A DNA stretch of 64,000 bases from positions 8,494,001 to 8,558,000 of the forward strand of contig CM082584.2 in assembly GCA_040954595.2 (NCBI GenBank), read 5' to 3'. The notes under the pieces were generated by a model. That model worked only from the letters and a program-made list of their open reading frames with translations, was not told the origin of the DNA and searched no databases. The translations under genes and the position numbers were made by a program. Shown here piece after piece: positions 50,207 through 62,450 of the stretch. Source of the stretch: Balanoglossus misakiensis. Taxonomy: Eukaryota; Hemichordata. How positions within the stretch are numbered: position 1 is the stretch's first letter; each line of letters starts with the position of its first letter.

Positions 50207-52011
50207 ATGAACGAGTGCGGTTGGGACGTTTACTCCACAAATAGACCGATTCAACAAAAAACTGGTCTGGAACTGCTAAACTTGCTGGAGGAAAATGAAT
50301 GGGGAGACAATGATATTATTCTTGACGTTGGTTGTGGTACAGGAGAGATGACAAAACTGATGGCCGAACGAGCAAACGTCCAAGCGGTAGTCGGTAGGTA
50401 TTTTTTCTAGTGCTATAGAATATACGATGGTAGACTTGCTTAGTACTTGCTATGCCTATATGAACAGAGAAACATCCGTTTGTGTAGATCAGAAGAGTTT
50501 GTAGACGGACATCCCGTCTACAAATCTAATTTCAAAAGTGACAGCTTCTGGGTAATTGAAGCAAGAGATGTCAAACTCCCCGGCTTCGTTGAAACAATAC
50601 ATTAAATTTAAGACAAAGTTTGAGAAAAAAAAAATAATTTCATTGTCTTTCTTGTTTTGTGATTTTTTGCAGGAATTGACATTTCCTCCGGTGCGATTGA
50701 CTTCGCCCGCCGCAACAACTCCGTCGAGGGCAAGACTAAATTTCTCGTGGCTGATTTCACCAAAATACGAGAAACGCACAGTGAATTTGGAAATGCCTTC
50801 ACCAAAGTGTACAGCAACATGGCTCTCCATTGGATGGAAAACACCGAGAGAAATCTCCAGAATATATTTTGGTGTTTGCAACGGGATGGGATAGCTGTCT
50901 GCCAAATAACGCAGAATTCCGTTCTGGGACTCTATTACGGAGGTAATCCAGCAAAACTCCAAAGGTGGAAGAAGTTCTTGCAGGTAAGCAATCGACCGAT
51001 ACTCAATAACACCGAGGAATTCATCGGTTAGACATCCCTTCAACTGCGGAGTCGGGAGGGAGGGGGGGGGGGGGTCCTTGGTAAAAATCTTCCAGCGGGT
51101 GGTTCAAGTGCATCGCAAATGGCTTGTCCGAGTCAGAACGTATAACGCATTATGTAATCGAACGACTGTTTATATTCATTCAGAATGGCTTTCTCACCAC
51201 AAAGGCACGCAACGTGGCATTACAGACTGCTTAAAAAAGTGAATTCGCTTATTGTGTTACTATTAAATGGGTGGTCACGTAATCCAGACAACAATAGAGC
51301 CGCCAAATTGAACGACATGTTAAAACATTACCTCTAAAATGGCTGGCAGAATTCTGCCAATGAAAAACCAACAACTTGGTTCACTGACAAGCAAGGCAAC
51401 TCTACTTACAAATTGTGCGGTAAAACAACTAATCGTCAAATCAAAGTGGCGATTTTCTTCGCGATTGAAAATACCCCGGTGTTGTATTAAACGTCAAGCA
51501 TTTATGATGAACATGGTTTTGGGTAACGGACGTTGACATTTCCGTATACTTCTGTATTCTGAACACAAATAGGACTTTAAACCGGCGTTAAACCTGTTCA
51601 ACGGCAACCTGCAAGACATGCAAGATATGATTTCACGGTGTGGATATCGGGAAAGCCCGCGAATTCTGACGCCAGTGTGTTCAAAGTTGGTGTTCGAAAC
51701 AAGAGAGATGGCAAAAGGTAAATCATTTTTGGCGAAACCTTGTGTCTGCACGTTTAGTGGTTGCTGACGTCAGCGTGTCTTTCCTGAATCAAGTCACAGC
51801 TAATTTCATAATAACCATGGATTACTTTTCTGTTCATTCCCCTTTCACAGCGTTCCTGAAACCTATCCTGGGACATCTGAACCACATACCGCCAGATTCC
51901 CACGATCTCTTTCTGGAGGACTGCTGTGACGTGTTTCACGACGCATCTTCCACTGGTGACGGCAAATGCCAGTGGGTGGACAACTGTCTCCAGTTTAAAA
52001 TGGCAAAATAA
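50207..52011 (+). CDS. JHAMT-like class I SAM-dependent methyltransferase
   Basis: Four exons in phase: 50207-50393, 50673-50983, 51573-51717, 51851-52011; 267 residues. The Rossmann SAM-binding motif I is ILDVGCGTGEMTKL, followed by the acidic strand end VVGIDISSGAIDFARR, FLVADFTKI, and the family-typical KVYSNMALHWM after strand 4. The C-terminal helix FLKPILGHLNHIPPDSHDLF corresponds to the juvenile-hormone-acid-methyltransferase-type ending. Family members methylate small carboxylic acids in insects; in other animals the substrate is unknown, so no reaction is assigned. No signal or membrane segment, so cytosolic. The stop codon overlaps an AATAAA (52008-52013). Converges on the DEG/ENaC gene. 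Confidence 0.88.
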
Positions 52012-52269
52012 AATTTAGAAAGTTAAACACATTATCACCAACTCGGTATAATAATTTTAATTCAACAAAGAATTATATAGAAATAACAATAATGTTATTA
52101 ATAATAATAACATTTATACATTTTACCTAAAACCTATTAAGCACCGCGTTAGCTGATTCACAGAAATTTTGACACAGAGGCATTTAACACCCCGATTCCG
52201 TCTCTGGCAACTGCAATCATACCACTCTTAAATATGTAAATGTTAGATGACACGTCCCGATAAGCGCCA

Positions 52270-55200
52270 TCATAGTTTTGAACTCTCTTCTCGCTCGTTT
52301 TCAGTGCTTTCATCGGCAGAGATGTCACGCGAGTCTCTTTTGCCTCTGCCGAGGCTGCTGAACATCACGAGAACGACGCCTTTAACGAATATCAGACACT
52401 CAATTGTTGTTATGATAGATACGCCTATGTAGAGTCCAAGCAGTCCACCTAGGTCACTGGCGAAGTCTTCTTGCTGTATTTGAGGAAAGAAATAACTCCA
52501 TAACTCTGCGTCAGGCAACCAGTTCGAGCATATGCAAATTTTTGTGTGGCCTATTGATACGAGAGGTCCACATTTATATATTTGCTGGCAACATTCTCTA
52601 GTCAAATAGATGTACATTACACTTGAGGCGATGGACAGAAAGTGAATTTCAAAAGACGACACCCCCAAGTCTAAATTTCTGACAAATTCAATTTTATAAA
52701 AAAGTACTACAGACAGTCTGTGCACCTACATGTATACTCAGTATACATGTAGATGTACTTTATACAATAAAACCAGCCGACCAGTGCGACCTTTGACACA
52801 GACAGTCAACTTACCTGATATCCAGGGCTCTCCTTTACTAAATCAGAATTTAATGTCTCGAAATAAACCGACACGAGAGCAAGGTTCTTTCTGAAAGTTA
52901 ATCAAAAACTGGTCAGTAAAGGTTATTTTACTCGGAAATTAAGTGAATCCGATAAGCTACCTTACGACAATAACTAACTGTTCATACTTAATACTCACTG
53001 TGCAGAAGCCATATTAGTTATTTTCTTCGTCTTAGGACTGATAGAATGTAAGTTTTTCAGTAGTTGGTTCTGATGGAAGAAAAGTCATGGACAAAATGTA
53101 TGTTTAATCTATGTATGCTGGCTTTTATTGTCACTTAATCGGGAGCAACGTTTGATTGTTTGCTTACCAGGTAACTCGAGGACGGCCACGTTGACATGGA
53201 AACAGTAGAAGTATAGGTACGGTCTCTGTGGACAATAATTAAATGTAATGGTGATTACAGGTGTGCGATGTAGCTGTCATGAAGGGGATGAAGGACAAAT
53301 ACGTGTACATCCCCAGCTCTGCACGAAAACACTTCTATGCATATGCTAGCCACACTCAAACACACATGTCTTATGTTAATCGAAGAGGATTTTTTTGTTA
53401 ACTGTCAAATGCTTCTCGTTGTGTTTAAATGTTAAATGTAATAACACGGTCACTCTGTGTGGAGAGTGACCGTGGTAATAACCGCTTACTTGCAATGGGG
53501 AAGGCAGTCACAGTCCACAAGAGCTTTTTGATAGAAATAATGAATTATTTGTCTGCAGGCCTCCTGGTAAATATTCAACATTGAACACTGCGGGTGCTCA
53601 CTGTCGAATGTATCCACACAGTTGCAGTAACGCACCATATAGTCCTGTACACACTTCTTGACACAACTCTGCAAGTAACAATTGGTTCAATTGGATGATG
53701 TACATGCGTTGTGCAGGATTCGCACAGGAGGGAGGCACGCTGACTACCCTAGACTTTCCTCATAATTTAGGAGCAAGGTTGCTACTATTATTAAAGCGTA
53801 ATCTGGGACGACTGCATTACGGGTCAAGTGAGTGGAAAATATCAAACTCTTAATCACCGTACCAGGCTGGAATAATCGTAGCCTTTGCTTCCAGACGAAT
53901 AGTTACTGTTACAGAAGCCCCACGGCTGACCGAGTCTCTCAAAATGTTTCTGTTGAGGAAAAAAAAGAAGTATGATAGAACATTTTACATACATGTATAT
54001 GTATATGTATTCAGTTTAAACTGCAATGTTGTACTTATCAAAGCAAGCTATCACATATATCCATGTACATGGATTTGTAGACCAACCTGCTTAATGGCGA
54101 AAGACGTAGCCGCCCCTGTCTTGGCAGTCAGCCCAATGTCTTCTGGCCAAGGCATTTCATTATTGTCGTGTATGGCTACGCGAACACCCGCCGACTGACC
54201 GAACACTCCGAGATATTCCTCTTGTTCCACGTGTAAAGTTAATTTCAATCCTAGATGTAAACACATAAAAATATAGGTTTGTCTTTTATGCTGAATGAAC
54301 ACCCGCGGAACTGCTTAGGAACCGGTCGCATATACAGTAACCACTCCGCATTTGTGTTCGTATCGCCGGACGCATATTTTGAGCGCTTACCCGAGTTGGC
54401 CCCGGCCGTATGCGAGGTCCAAAGCCAGTCGTCGCCGCTTCCTCGGTTGAAGGTGTAACAGTTGCCGTAGACGTCATGCGGAAACCAGGCGAACTGACTG
54501 AGAGAAATACAGGACAGAAGTACAACTGCGTTAACACCTGTTACTGCAATGAGGAATTGCGTCATTCACAGTTCATTGTGTCACGTCACCTTTTCATGAA
54601 CTCCATGTGTCTTGTACACTGACCTGTAATTACAGGGCATCCCTCCAAATGTACACTGTAGGATGAAATCCTCGGCCTGGTGTCCGTATTCCTTGATCTC
54701 GTCGCCGGTCACTTTTAGCACCCTGCGCAGATCGCTGAAGTCAGGCGTGGAGCTGAACGTGATGAAACCAATGAGGTCCGGCGGCATTTCCCTTTTGACG
54801 CGAGTGAAACCGGGGTCGGTGAAGTACCGATACTGGAACTCGTCAAAGTAACTTTGGTCTTTGGTGACGTCTCGGAATATATCGGTCCAGTTGCCGAGGA
54901 ATAACACCTCGCGTCCTGCTTTCCTCTCAGCTTGAGGTAAAATGTAGCACAGAAAATAAAATTAATATCATTTATGTTTTCTGAATACACCGCTTTCATA
55001 AGTTTAGCTTCCTCATGCAATAAGCTCAATCGAAAAAGACGAAAAAGAAGGTAATGTATTATGATAGTTGCCACGGAATTGCCAGGTCAACGCCGCACAC
55101 AAGACTCGTATCTCAAGAAATGCGACTTTTTCCTGATTCGCAGACTGAGAAACCCTGTAGCAAGAGAAACTGTCAATTTTCCACGATTGGGGCGGAGCTT

Positions 55201-58200
55201 GGCCGCATACAAGACTCATATCTCAAGAAATGCGACTTTTTCCTCATTCTCAGACTGAGAACTCTGTAGCAAGAGAAACTGTCAATTTTCCACGATTGGG
55301 GGCGGAGCTTGTATCACGTGGACTTGTTGCATGTATTGGTACTCTCCTCGACATCCAGAGGCAGAAGAGACATGGCGGTTGAACTGTGAGGACCGTGCTC
55401 TCGGTTGCGGTGATCTGAATTCGCACTTTACCTCTATATTTCTTATATTTTCGTTCAAACCCTTCTCCACGTTTGTGGGAACACTTTGTCTGTAACCTCT
55501 GAGAGTTTTAGTTGTCTACGGATCGTAATTCCGAGGTTTTTCTTGGTATTTGTGTGAGCGCAACGCTCAGGTCAGTCGGTCGGTCTTTTCAGCACGTCTC
55601 TTAGCGCACGTTCTGCCGTGCACAAGGTCAATCGAACCAGGGCTTGTAACGGACCGGTCTACGCCGTCAAGGCTCGACCGTGCTACGTTTACGCTACCGT
55701 AGAGTTGGCTGTTGGTCCAAGGTTCGTCATTCACTAAAGCTTGACAATTTTCAGGGACCTCAGTCCGACATAATTTCCGTTACATTATATTTAAGTAATA
55801 GCGTATTACACTACCAACATAGCGGTCTTTTTTAATTTTCTGTTTTGCTTGAAATGTCTCACAGAAAAGTAGGGTCATGAGGCTGGTGATAGGTTACAAC
55901 ACACACAAGTTCGTCTTACCGCGGTACACACATTCGGGCCAGTATTCATCTTCGCTACCTATGCAGTTGGAGTGCGTATCACACACGTGGACTGCATCGA
56001 TGCAGAAACTACTGTTACACTTGAAGAATCCTTCGGGACATTCACCTTTCTCGTCGGCAAACACTAAAAAAATATACAAAACAACAAACTCTCAGTGGAC
56101 AATCAGTTTTGACAATTACAACTTCTCAGAACATTGTCATTCGATGTAAAGAATATGACTATACGCCATAGCGCAGACATAAATGCCTTGAAAGAAGTTT
56201 GTTTTTCGGTATGGGGGATATACATACACTTATTGGTTTGCCAACTTACCATTTTGGCCTTCACACAAGCCGCAGCTTAACCTGCAACAGCTTTTCATGA
56301 ACATGCTATTTGTTTCACACTCCCCTCTTTGAGCCCAGTTCGGGCAGAGCTCATTGCAGTCGGTGCAGTATACTATGACGTGAGAAAGAGGAAAACGTGT
56401 CAAGTTTGACAAGCGTAGCAATGGTCATTGCCCGGAAAGATTGTATTTTAGATCAACAGCGTGTAATCTTTCACTGTAAATGTATAAGGAGGACGTCTCG
56501 AAAATGTATGATGCCTGTACATGTATATCATATATGGAGATATAGAGCAATGTGATTCGCGGCCATGAGTGACTGCGTAGGTGGGTGTCTCTGCTGAACA
56601 CGACCCATAAAGACTTGCGCAAGTGTCTCATACCATGGTTTTAGGAAATGTCTATGAGACCAACAAGGTGCGTGTAACACCAGTCATGACTTACTATTAT
56701 TTGTACAATCCTTTTCGTCCGAATGGTCTCCACAATCAATGTAACTATTGCATCTCTTCCAACCTGCTATGCACTCACTATTGGAACATCGGAACTCCTC
56801 TGCCGTACACTCTCCTGGCCAATAATGAAAACAAATAAATTTGTTTCACCATTTTTCGATATGTGGTCTGTCTGTGTGTCTTTCGCAACTTTCGCATTTG
56901 TCATGCTTACATGGGTAAAACTGATTTCTGCTTTGTCTAGGCTAAGTTCACATGCTAATGGCAAAGATTGCGTTGGCTTTTACACTCACGATGAACAACA
57001 CGCCTCAAACACTGTGTATACGTTTCACGATACGAAAATACTCACGATAAACACACGTCGCCTCGTCGCTGTTATCGCCGCAGTCGTCTCTCCAGTTGCA
57101 AACGGCTTCTTCTTTAATACAGCGGTGATTGTCGCATTTAAACTCCCATGGTTGACAGTCACCTGACCAAGTCAGAACGAAGTAAAATGACAGTTAGCAA
57201 TTCCCAAGACATTCGCTTGGGTTGCACCATTATCACTCCGAGCTCTCTACTTATATATGACCACTATCTACAGTGTTTGGTGTGCCTGTACTTTGGAATT
57301 TCATAAGTGGTTGATAGGCACAAAACTACTTACGAAATTTGCAACCTTCTTCATCTGTTCCATCGACGCAATCGGAGACGTAATTACACTTGGCCTCTAG
57401 TGGTTGGCAGAGCCCGTCGTCACAATAAAACCCAGTACAGTGGTTAGGACTGGCGTTTTTATAATCTGAATATGATAGGAAGTATATACATCAGGAAGTA
57501 TATACAAAGTGCATATCGACAAACCAACGGAAGACATATGTCTAACAACCGAGACTGCCTTGCGCCCCTAATCATATACAGTAAGTGTTTTTATGGAAAG
57601 GGTTTAACTGTGCATGTACGTCGAACATACCGCAGTTGACTTCGTCTTCGCCCTGGTAGCAATCTTCAATGCCATCGCATCTTTTGGTCCTTGGGATGCA
57701 TATTCCCATCTGTCCGCCACTGGCACATTTGAACTGGTCCCTGCTACACGCATAATGGTTGTACTCACAACCGAACTCGTCACTCGTATCTGGACAGTGG
57801 TAGATTCCATCGCAGACGAGAAATCTTTTTACACAGTGAATGCCTGAATTGCATTTGAAATCTCCAGGTTCGCACGGCACTGTACCAAAACAAATTAAAA
57901 CGGAATGCATTGTGTATTGTTAAGTTAAAGAGCTGAAACGATAGTTCACTATTATACTGCCTAAATGAACAAATGTGAAAGACCTTGGCCATTATTTTGA
58001 ATATGGCTTTATAGAAATCTGTACAACACATACATACACACATGCACACATACATACATGCACACATGAATAAATGCTTGTATGTATACGCACATGCATA
58101 CATGAACTGAACCAGCGATTCAATCGTGTCTTACCATAGTAAGGAGTGAAGTCTCCATGTTGTATCATGGCCACGAACTTGAAGTATCGACTATTTTCCA

Positions 58201-58601
58201 AAGCGGAAACTTTCAGTTTGTTCGTGTTGCAGATGGTTACAGCGGGGAACACTAGTTCTGAATTGGGAACTTCGGTGATGCTGATGTCAATCGGGAAAGT
58301 CAGATAACGCATCAACATTGTGCTACCTTGCCACAGGAAGAAAGCTAACGCAGTGGCGCAGACGATGGCCCACACACTCATGGCCCCCTTTGTTTTGGCG
58401 GCGCAGATTCTAGGCAACCCATGCCACGTGGTGTTGCTGGCAAAATCCCGGGTCAATGAGCTCAGTTCATTGTACGCTGACGAGCTTTTCGCCCCTCTTG
58501 CCGATGTGATTCCGCTGTCGTCGCCCTCTATGTTGCCGAGTTCATCTATGCCATCTACATAGTTGTCTCTGTCATGTCTACGCCCTCTACGTCTGACTTC
58601 A
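52270..58601 (-). CDS. DEG/ENaC sodium channel with LDLa and ShK modules in the ectodomain (first exon not found)
   Basis: Sixteen exons in phase: 58135-58601, 57631-57879, 57334-57465, 57046-57162, 56695-56814, 56250-56372, 55920-56063, 54624-54930, 54391-54497, 54087-54250, 53863-53949, 53490-53668, 53168-53225, 52999-53069, 52815-52890, 52270-52473; 867 residues after a missing start exon. N-tail HG motif ([10 protein letters not shown]), TM1 ([15 protein letters not shown]), then [10 protein letters not shown]. Exons 2-7 insert about 295 residues: LDLa x2, LDLa, LDLa, LDLa, ShK, LDLa, each bounded by phase-1 introns. The channel resumes with [21 protein letters not shown], the Cys-rich [22 protein letters not shown], and TM2 [18 protein letters not shown] with the GxS selectivity filter (GVS). 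Members form trimeric amiloride-sensitive cation channels gated by acid, peptides or force. The cytoplasmic tail is short and acidic. Confidence 0.92.
55069..55784. mobile_element. Inverted-repeat element, copy 1 (716 bp)
   Basis: Nearly identical to 62678-63394. The ends pair imperfectly (TGCCACGGAATT... / ...AATTTCCGTTACA). Inside are two direct copies of a ~110-bp unit beginning AAGACTC(G/A)TATCTCAAGA (55101 and 55211). No coding capacity shared with known transposases. It sits in the channel intron between the last LDLa exon and the finger exon. Confidence 0.85.
58020..58100. repeat. CATACA/CACACATA microsatellite
   Basis: Irregular tandem CATACATA/CACACATG units in the intron after the TM1 exon of the channel gene. 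Confidence 0.8.
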
Positions 58602-58721
58602 CTGAAATAAAAAGAAACCCATTGATTATCATTGCCCGTTTTGCGTTTGGCAATAGCTTTATATTAGTAGATCTTTTGTATCGGTAAGAGCAATTATTTT
58701 TTACAGGTGGCTGTTTCATAA

Positions 58722-61700
58722 TTACTTTGCCGTATTATCAGGATCCGTCTTGTCTGTGGGAATAACATGTTCTTCGGCTAGTTCTATTTCATAGTGTGAT
58801 TCCTGTAAGATGAAACCATTGTGAGAGGATGAATACATCATAGTCAAGTGAAGCACAGTTTTAAATATATCATAATTAACTGCGATGTAATTTAACGGGG
58901 TTGCCATGAACGAACGAACAATGAAACGTTTAGACTCTCACCTCACTCGTCTGCTTCGATTCCACAGGCTTCGATCGGCGACGTCGGCAAAGCACCAACG
59001 TCATTGTGATGGCCCAGATTATCAAAATGAAGCTTAACTGGGCTAAAATTATCACTAGAGCTAAATGAAGAGAGACGAGAAAATTGGAAACCGAGTGTCT
59101 TCAGTGTGTAAAGGAATGGATAAATAATTGAAAGAATATACACACACACATTTGTTCTGCGGCTATAAGAATGTATACGATGCACAGCAGACGAAAGAAG
59201 CTGAATATCATACCCAAATGCCAGGAACAAGTTTTTCCAAGCCAGGCCCACGAACAACTACAGGTAAATTCACTGCAGTCGTTCTCAAGTTCCATGCAGT
59301 CTCCACCGTGGTTACAAGGCGAGCTTGCACACGCTCCTTCATCTGTTGATGTGAAGAGACGGAAAAGGGTTATACATTTAATATTATTCTGTGGTCGCTG
59401 ATGGCAACACAGTCTGGGATCCACATGGGCATAAATCACGTGCTATTTCTGATTACATTGCCTCATAATCGACCAGACACAAACATTATTGTAACTAAAA
59501 TATATAGAACAATGCATGGTATTAGGGGTTATGCCTCGACTATTACAACAACTTCTCATATAGACCGCCGCGCCTTGGATGACAAAATATGCCAATTGGA
59601 AGCACACTCCGAAAAGCACTGATCCATAAACTGAACAAACTTACCGACTTCGCAGTTGTCCCCAGAAAAACACCTTTTACATTCACAGATATGTTCTGTA
59701 CACAATTGAGGGTCAGTAGTACATACGCCATCGTTCACACATGGATTAGACTCGCAGGGGTCAATGGCTGAAATTGAAAGAGATTGTTGTGACACTTAAA
59801 ATGCAGTGTTGCCTTGGACAGACAATGGGAAATCTTGGTCTATATTCGCAAATCCATAAATGCATGCCAACCAACCAACCAACCGAGCAAACAAACGAAC
59901 AAACAAATATTTCAAAAATACGACGGAATTTGGGGGTGAGGATAAGGTCCCACGATTCATATCAGATTGTTGTCTAAAGAAGTCGACAGTGTTCCCAAGT
60001 GACTATTCCGAAAAGTTTCAGGTGACATTCTAATTGGTGGAAATACCTTGTTCACAAAATGTCCCGGTGTAACACGCCGGGCATTCACAGACGTATTCCA
60101 TGCAAGATTCAGGACTGGATACACATACCCCTCCGTTGCGGCAAGGAGTGAAAAAGAGACACGGGTCGTGTACGTCTGAAAAAGAACAAACAAACAAACA
60201 GCATTAACATTTTGATCAAACGGGTGTGGTATTTGCTTTCAAAATTACTGTAGTCGAAAGTGAAATTACCCCTCAGACAGGAACTGTATTCCATAACCCA
60301 GGTTGCAACATGTTTGCCACATCTAATCCACCAATGACCGTGTCTGTCCTGATCACGTGCCATTTGTATACAGGTGCAAACTATCGGCCGGCTGATGACG
60401 TCACATTTGCCGGGACTTGTTGCACAACACAACATTCTGTATCACTCACATTTTTCACAGTTTTGTCCAGCATAACACTCGTCGCAAACACAGGAGTACT
60501 TGATGCACGACTGACTGTCTCTGTAACATAACCCGTGCTCCCCACAAGGATTGCCTTCGCACGGACTCATCACTACAGGCGGAAAAAAACACATCAGCAT
60601 AACCCTCATTAAAAATGTTCACAGCACGACAATGAAAATTGCAGCGTCCATGAAGTAGCATTTAAACAGTAAAATGTCTCAGAAATGTTTTGGTGTAACA
60701 TGTTCAACGACGTAACATGACTTACACACGCTGCAGTCGGCGCCGGTGTAACATCCGGGACACGTGCAGGTATAATTGCAGGCAGAGGCGTCACGTAAAC
60801 ATTGACCACGCCCACACGGATTGGGATAACATGGATCGAACCCTGCAAAGTGATGACAATTTGATTAAAAAAATATTTTGTTCCTCATAGAGAGATAGAG
60901 ACAGAGACAGACAGAGTAAAGAGACAAGGGAGGGAGAGTTAGAGAGTGGGGGAGAGAGACATACAGACAGAAACACTGAGGAATTGAAAGAATGACACTT
61001 ACGTTGTTGACAGTTCTTCCCGACGAAGCAGCCCTGGTCATTTCTGCAAAAGCAGTCGTACGCTTGGCAAGAGTTGTCGTCGCGCGGAGTGCATTCCGTC
61101 TCGAAGCCGTCTTTCCGACAGGGATCCTCGGCACAAGGGTCCATGTCTGAAAGTGACACAAAACGTTGCATTATCTCAAAATATGGAGGCCATGTGTTAC
61201 ATACACTATATAAGTATAGAAACGTTGACAGGAATACTTAAACGTGCATACTGTAAGACAACGATCGACGAGTAATTAGTATGATATGAAAGAAAGGGTT
61301 AACATCTTTGTTACTTCCCCGATTATTTCATCTTACCAATTTCGCAGCGCTCGCCACCATAGCAACCGTCACATCTACAAATGTAATCGTCGCACGTCCC
61401 GCTCTTCACTTCGCACTTCCCGGAGTTTAAACAGGGCTGTGTGTCGCACACATTTAGCGCTGCCAAAACAAGTAGAAAGTAAAGCAATCAGCTATAGATA
61501 CACACCACATTTCCTGAGCAAGAACACAAAGCTTCTCACGACATGTATTGATTCTGTATTAGTCTGTGCACGAGAATAGCATGTTTTGGTAAATATGCAA
61601 ATGGCAGATTGTGTGCATTTTAATGGGAAAAAGAATCACAATTCTATGCAAACATCATATAACACGCGCTCATCTATTTTGGGCTACGCTCCGACATTTA

Positions 61701-62450
61701 CTTTTATGTGTTCCAAGACACTAACAAGTCAAATATTGTGCTTGGTTTTTGGACAGGACGCCGTAAATCAACCAAAAAGCTGAAAAAAGCCAAGCAAATT
61801 GACACTTACATGTTTCACAGTCACTTCCCGTGTAGCATGGTGGGCAGAAACATACATAAGCGGAGTATATACTGATGACAACCTGACAGGTACCACCGTT
61901 ATGACACGGTTGGGAAATGCAAGGGTTTTCGCCTGCAAACAATTCAAAAACAATGTCTCAAAAATTACAATTAATCATTTTACTAACGCCTCCCAGTTTT
62001 TTTTTTCAACCACACACAACTTCCATCCCGCTTGTATGATATGAAAGTAAAAAATCGCCCAAAATGAATAAATGGTACAGACCGATTATTCATTTTATGC
62101 AGGAAAATTCGCATTGTAAACGGTTCATATACCCGTTTGGTTTCACTTACTCGTCTGACGTTGAAGGCTGGTCCGCATATAAACATGTCCGGCCTCGTCC
62201 AAGGCTTGCAAGGATATCGTGTAATGCGTGGCAGACCGCAGTTCGGTGAACGAGTACTCGCCCTCTAATCCCCCGGAAGTGACGTTTATCGGGAAGGCCT
62301 CGGCAGCGTCCGGTTCGATGTCGAGTGTGTAGCCGCTCGGCGGTTCGGCATTTCCGGCGGCTCCAGACCTGATCACTCTCCAGCTCACCATTATGACGCT
62401 GGGACTGACGTGTGTCATGATTAACTCCAGCCCCTCTGGCGATGCTTCTC
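58722..62450 (-). CDS. Single-pass receptor: FN3, eight EGF-like modules, TM (5' end outside window)
   Basis: Eleven exons in phase: 62151-62450 (FN3), EGF-like 61810-61932, 61337-61459, 61003-61146, 60726-60842, 60450-60572, 60047-60175, 59645-59767, 59214-59342, then TM 58942-59060 and tail 58722-58802; 503 residues. FN3 shows SVIMVSWRVI and HYTISLQALDEAG. Each EGF-like module is one exon with phase-1 borders. Six of eight have eight cysteines (for example DPCYPNPCGRGQC followed by ACNYTCTCPGCYTGADC); the first and last have seven. TM LVIILAQLSFILIIWAITMT is followed by RRRR and a 40-residue tail with a YEIEL tyrosine motif. The FN3 exon begins with a phase-1 acceptor, so earlier exons, including the signal peptide, lie right of position 64000 or in 62451-64000 unseen. 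Likely an adhesion or signalling receptor; no orthologue recognised. Confidence 0.88.
60885..60960. repeat. Purine-rich GAGA/GACA tract
   Basis: Low-complexity AGAGACAGAGACAGACAGAG-type sequence in an intron between EGF-like exons. Confidence 0.85.

Noticed and set aside
52270-62450. One giant EGF-LDLa-channel gene
   Set aside because: The EGF chain has its own transmembrane exon, basic stop-transfer and in-frame stop at 58722-58724, and its last exon phases do not fit the channel exon.
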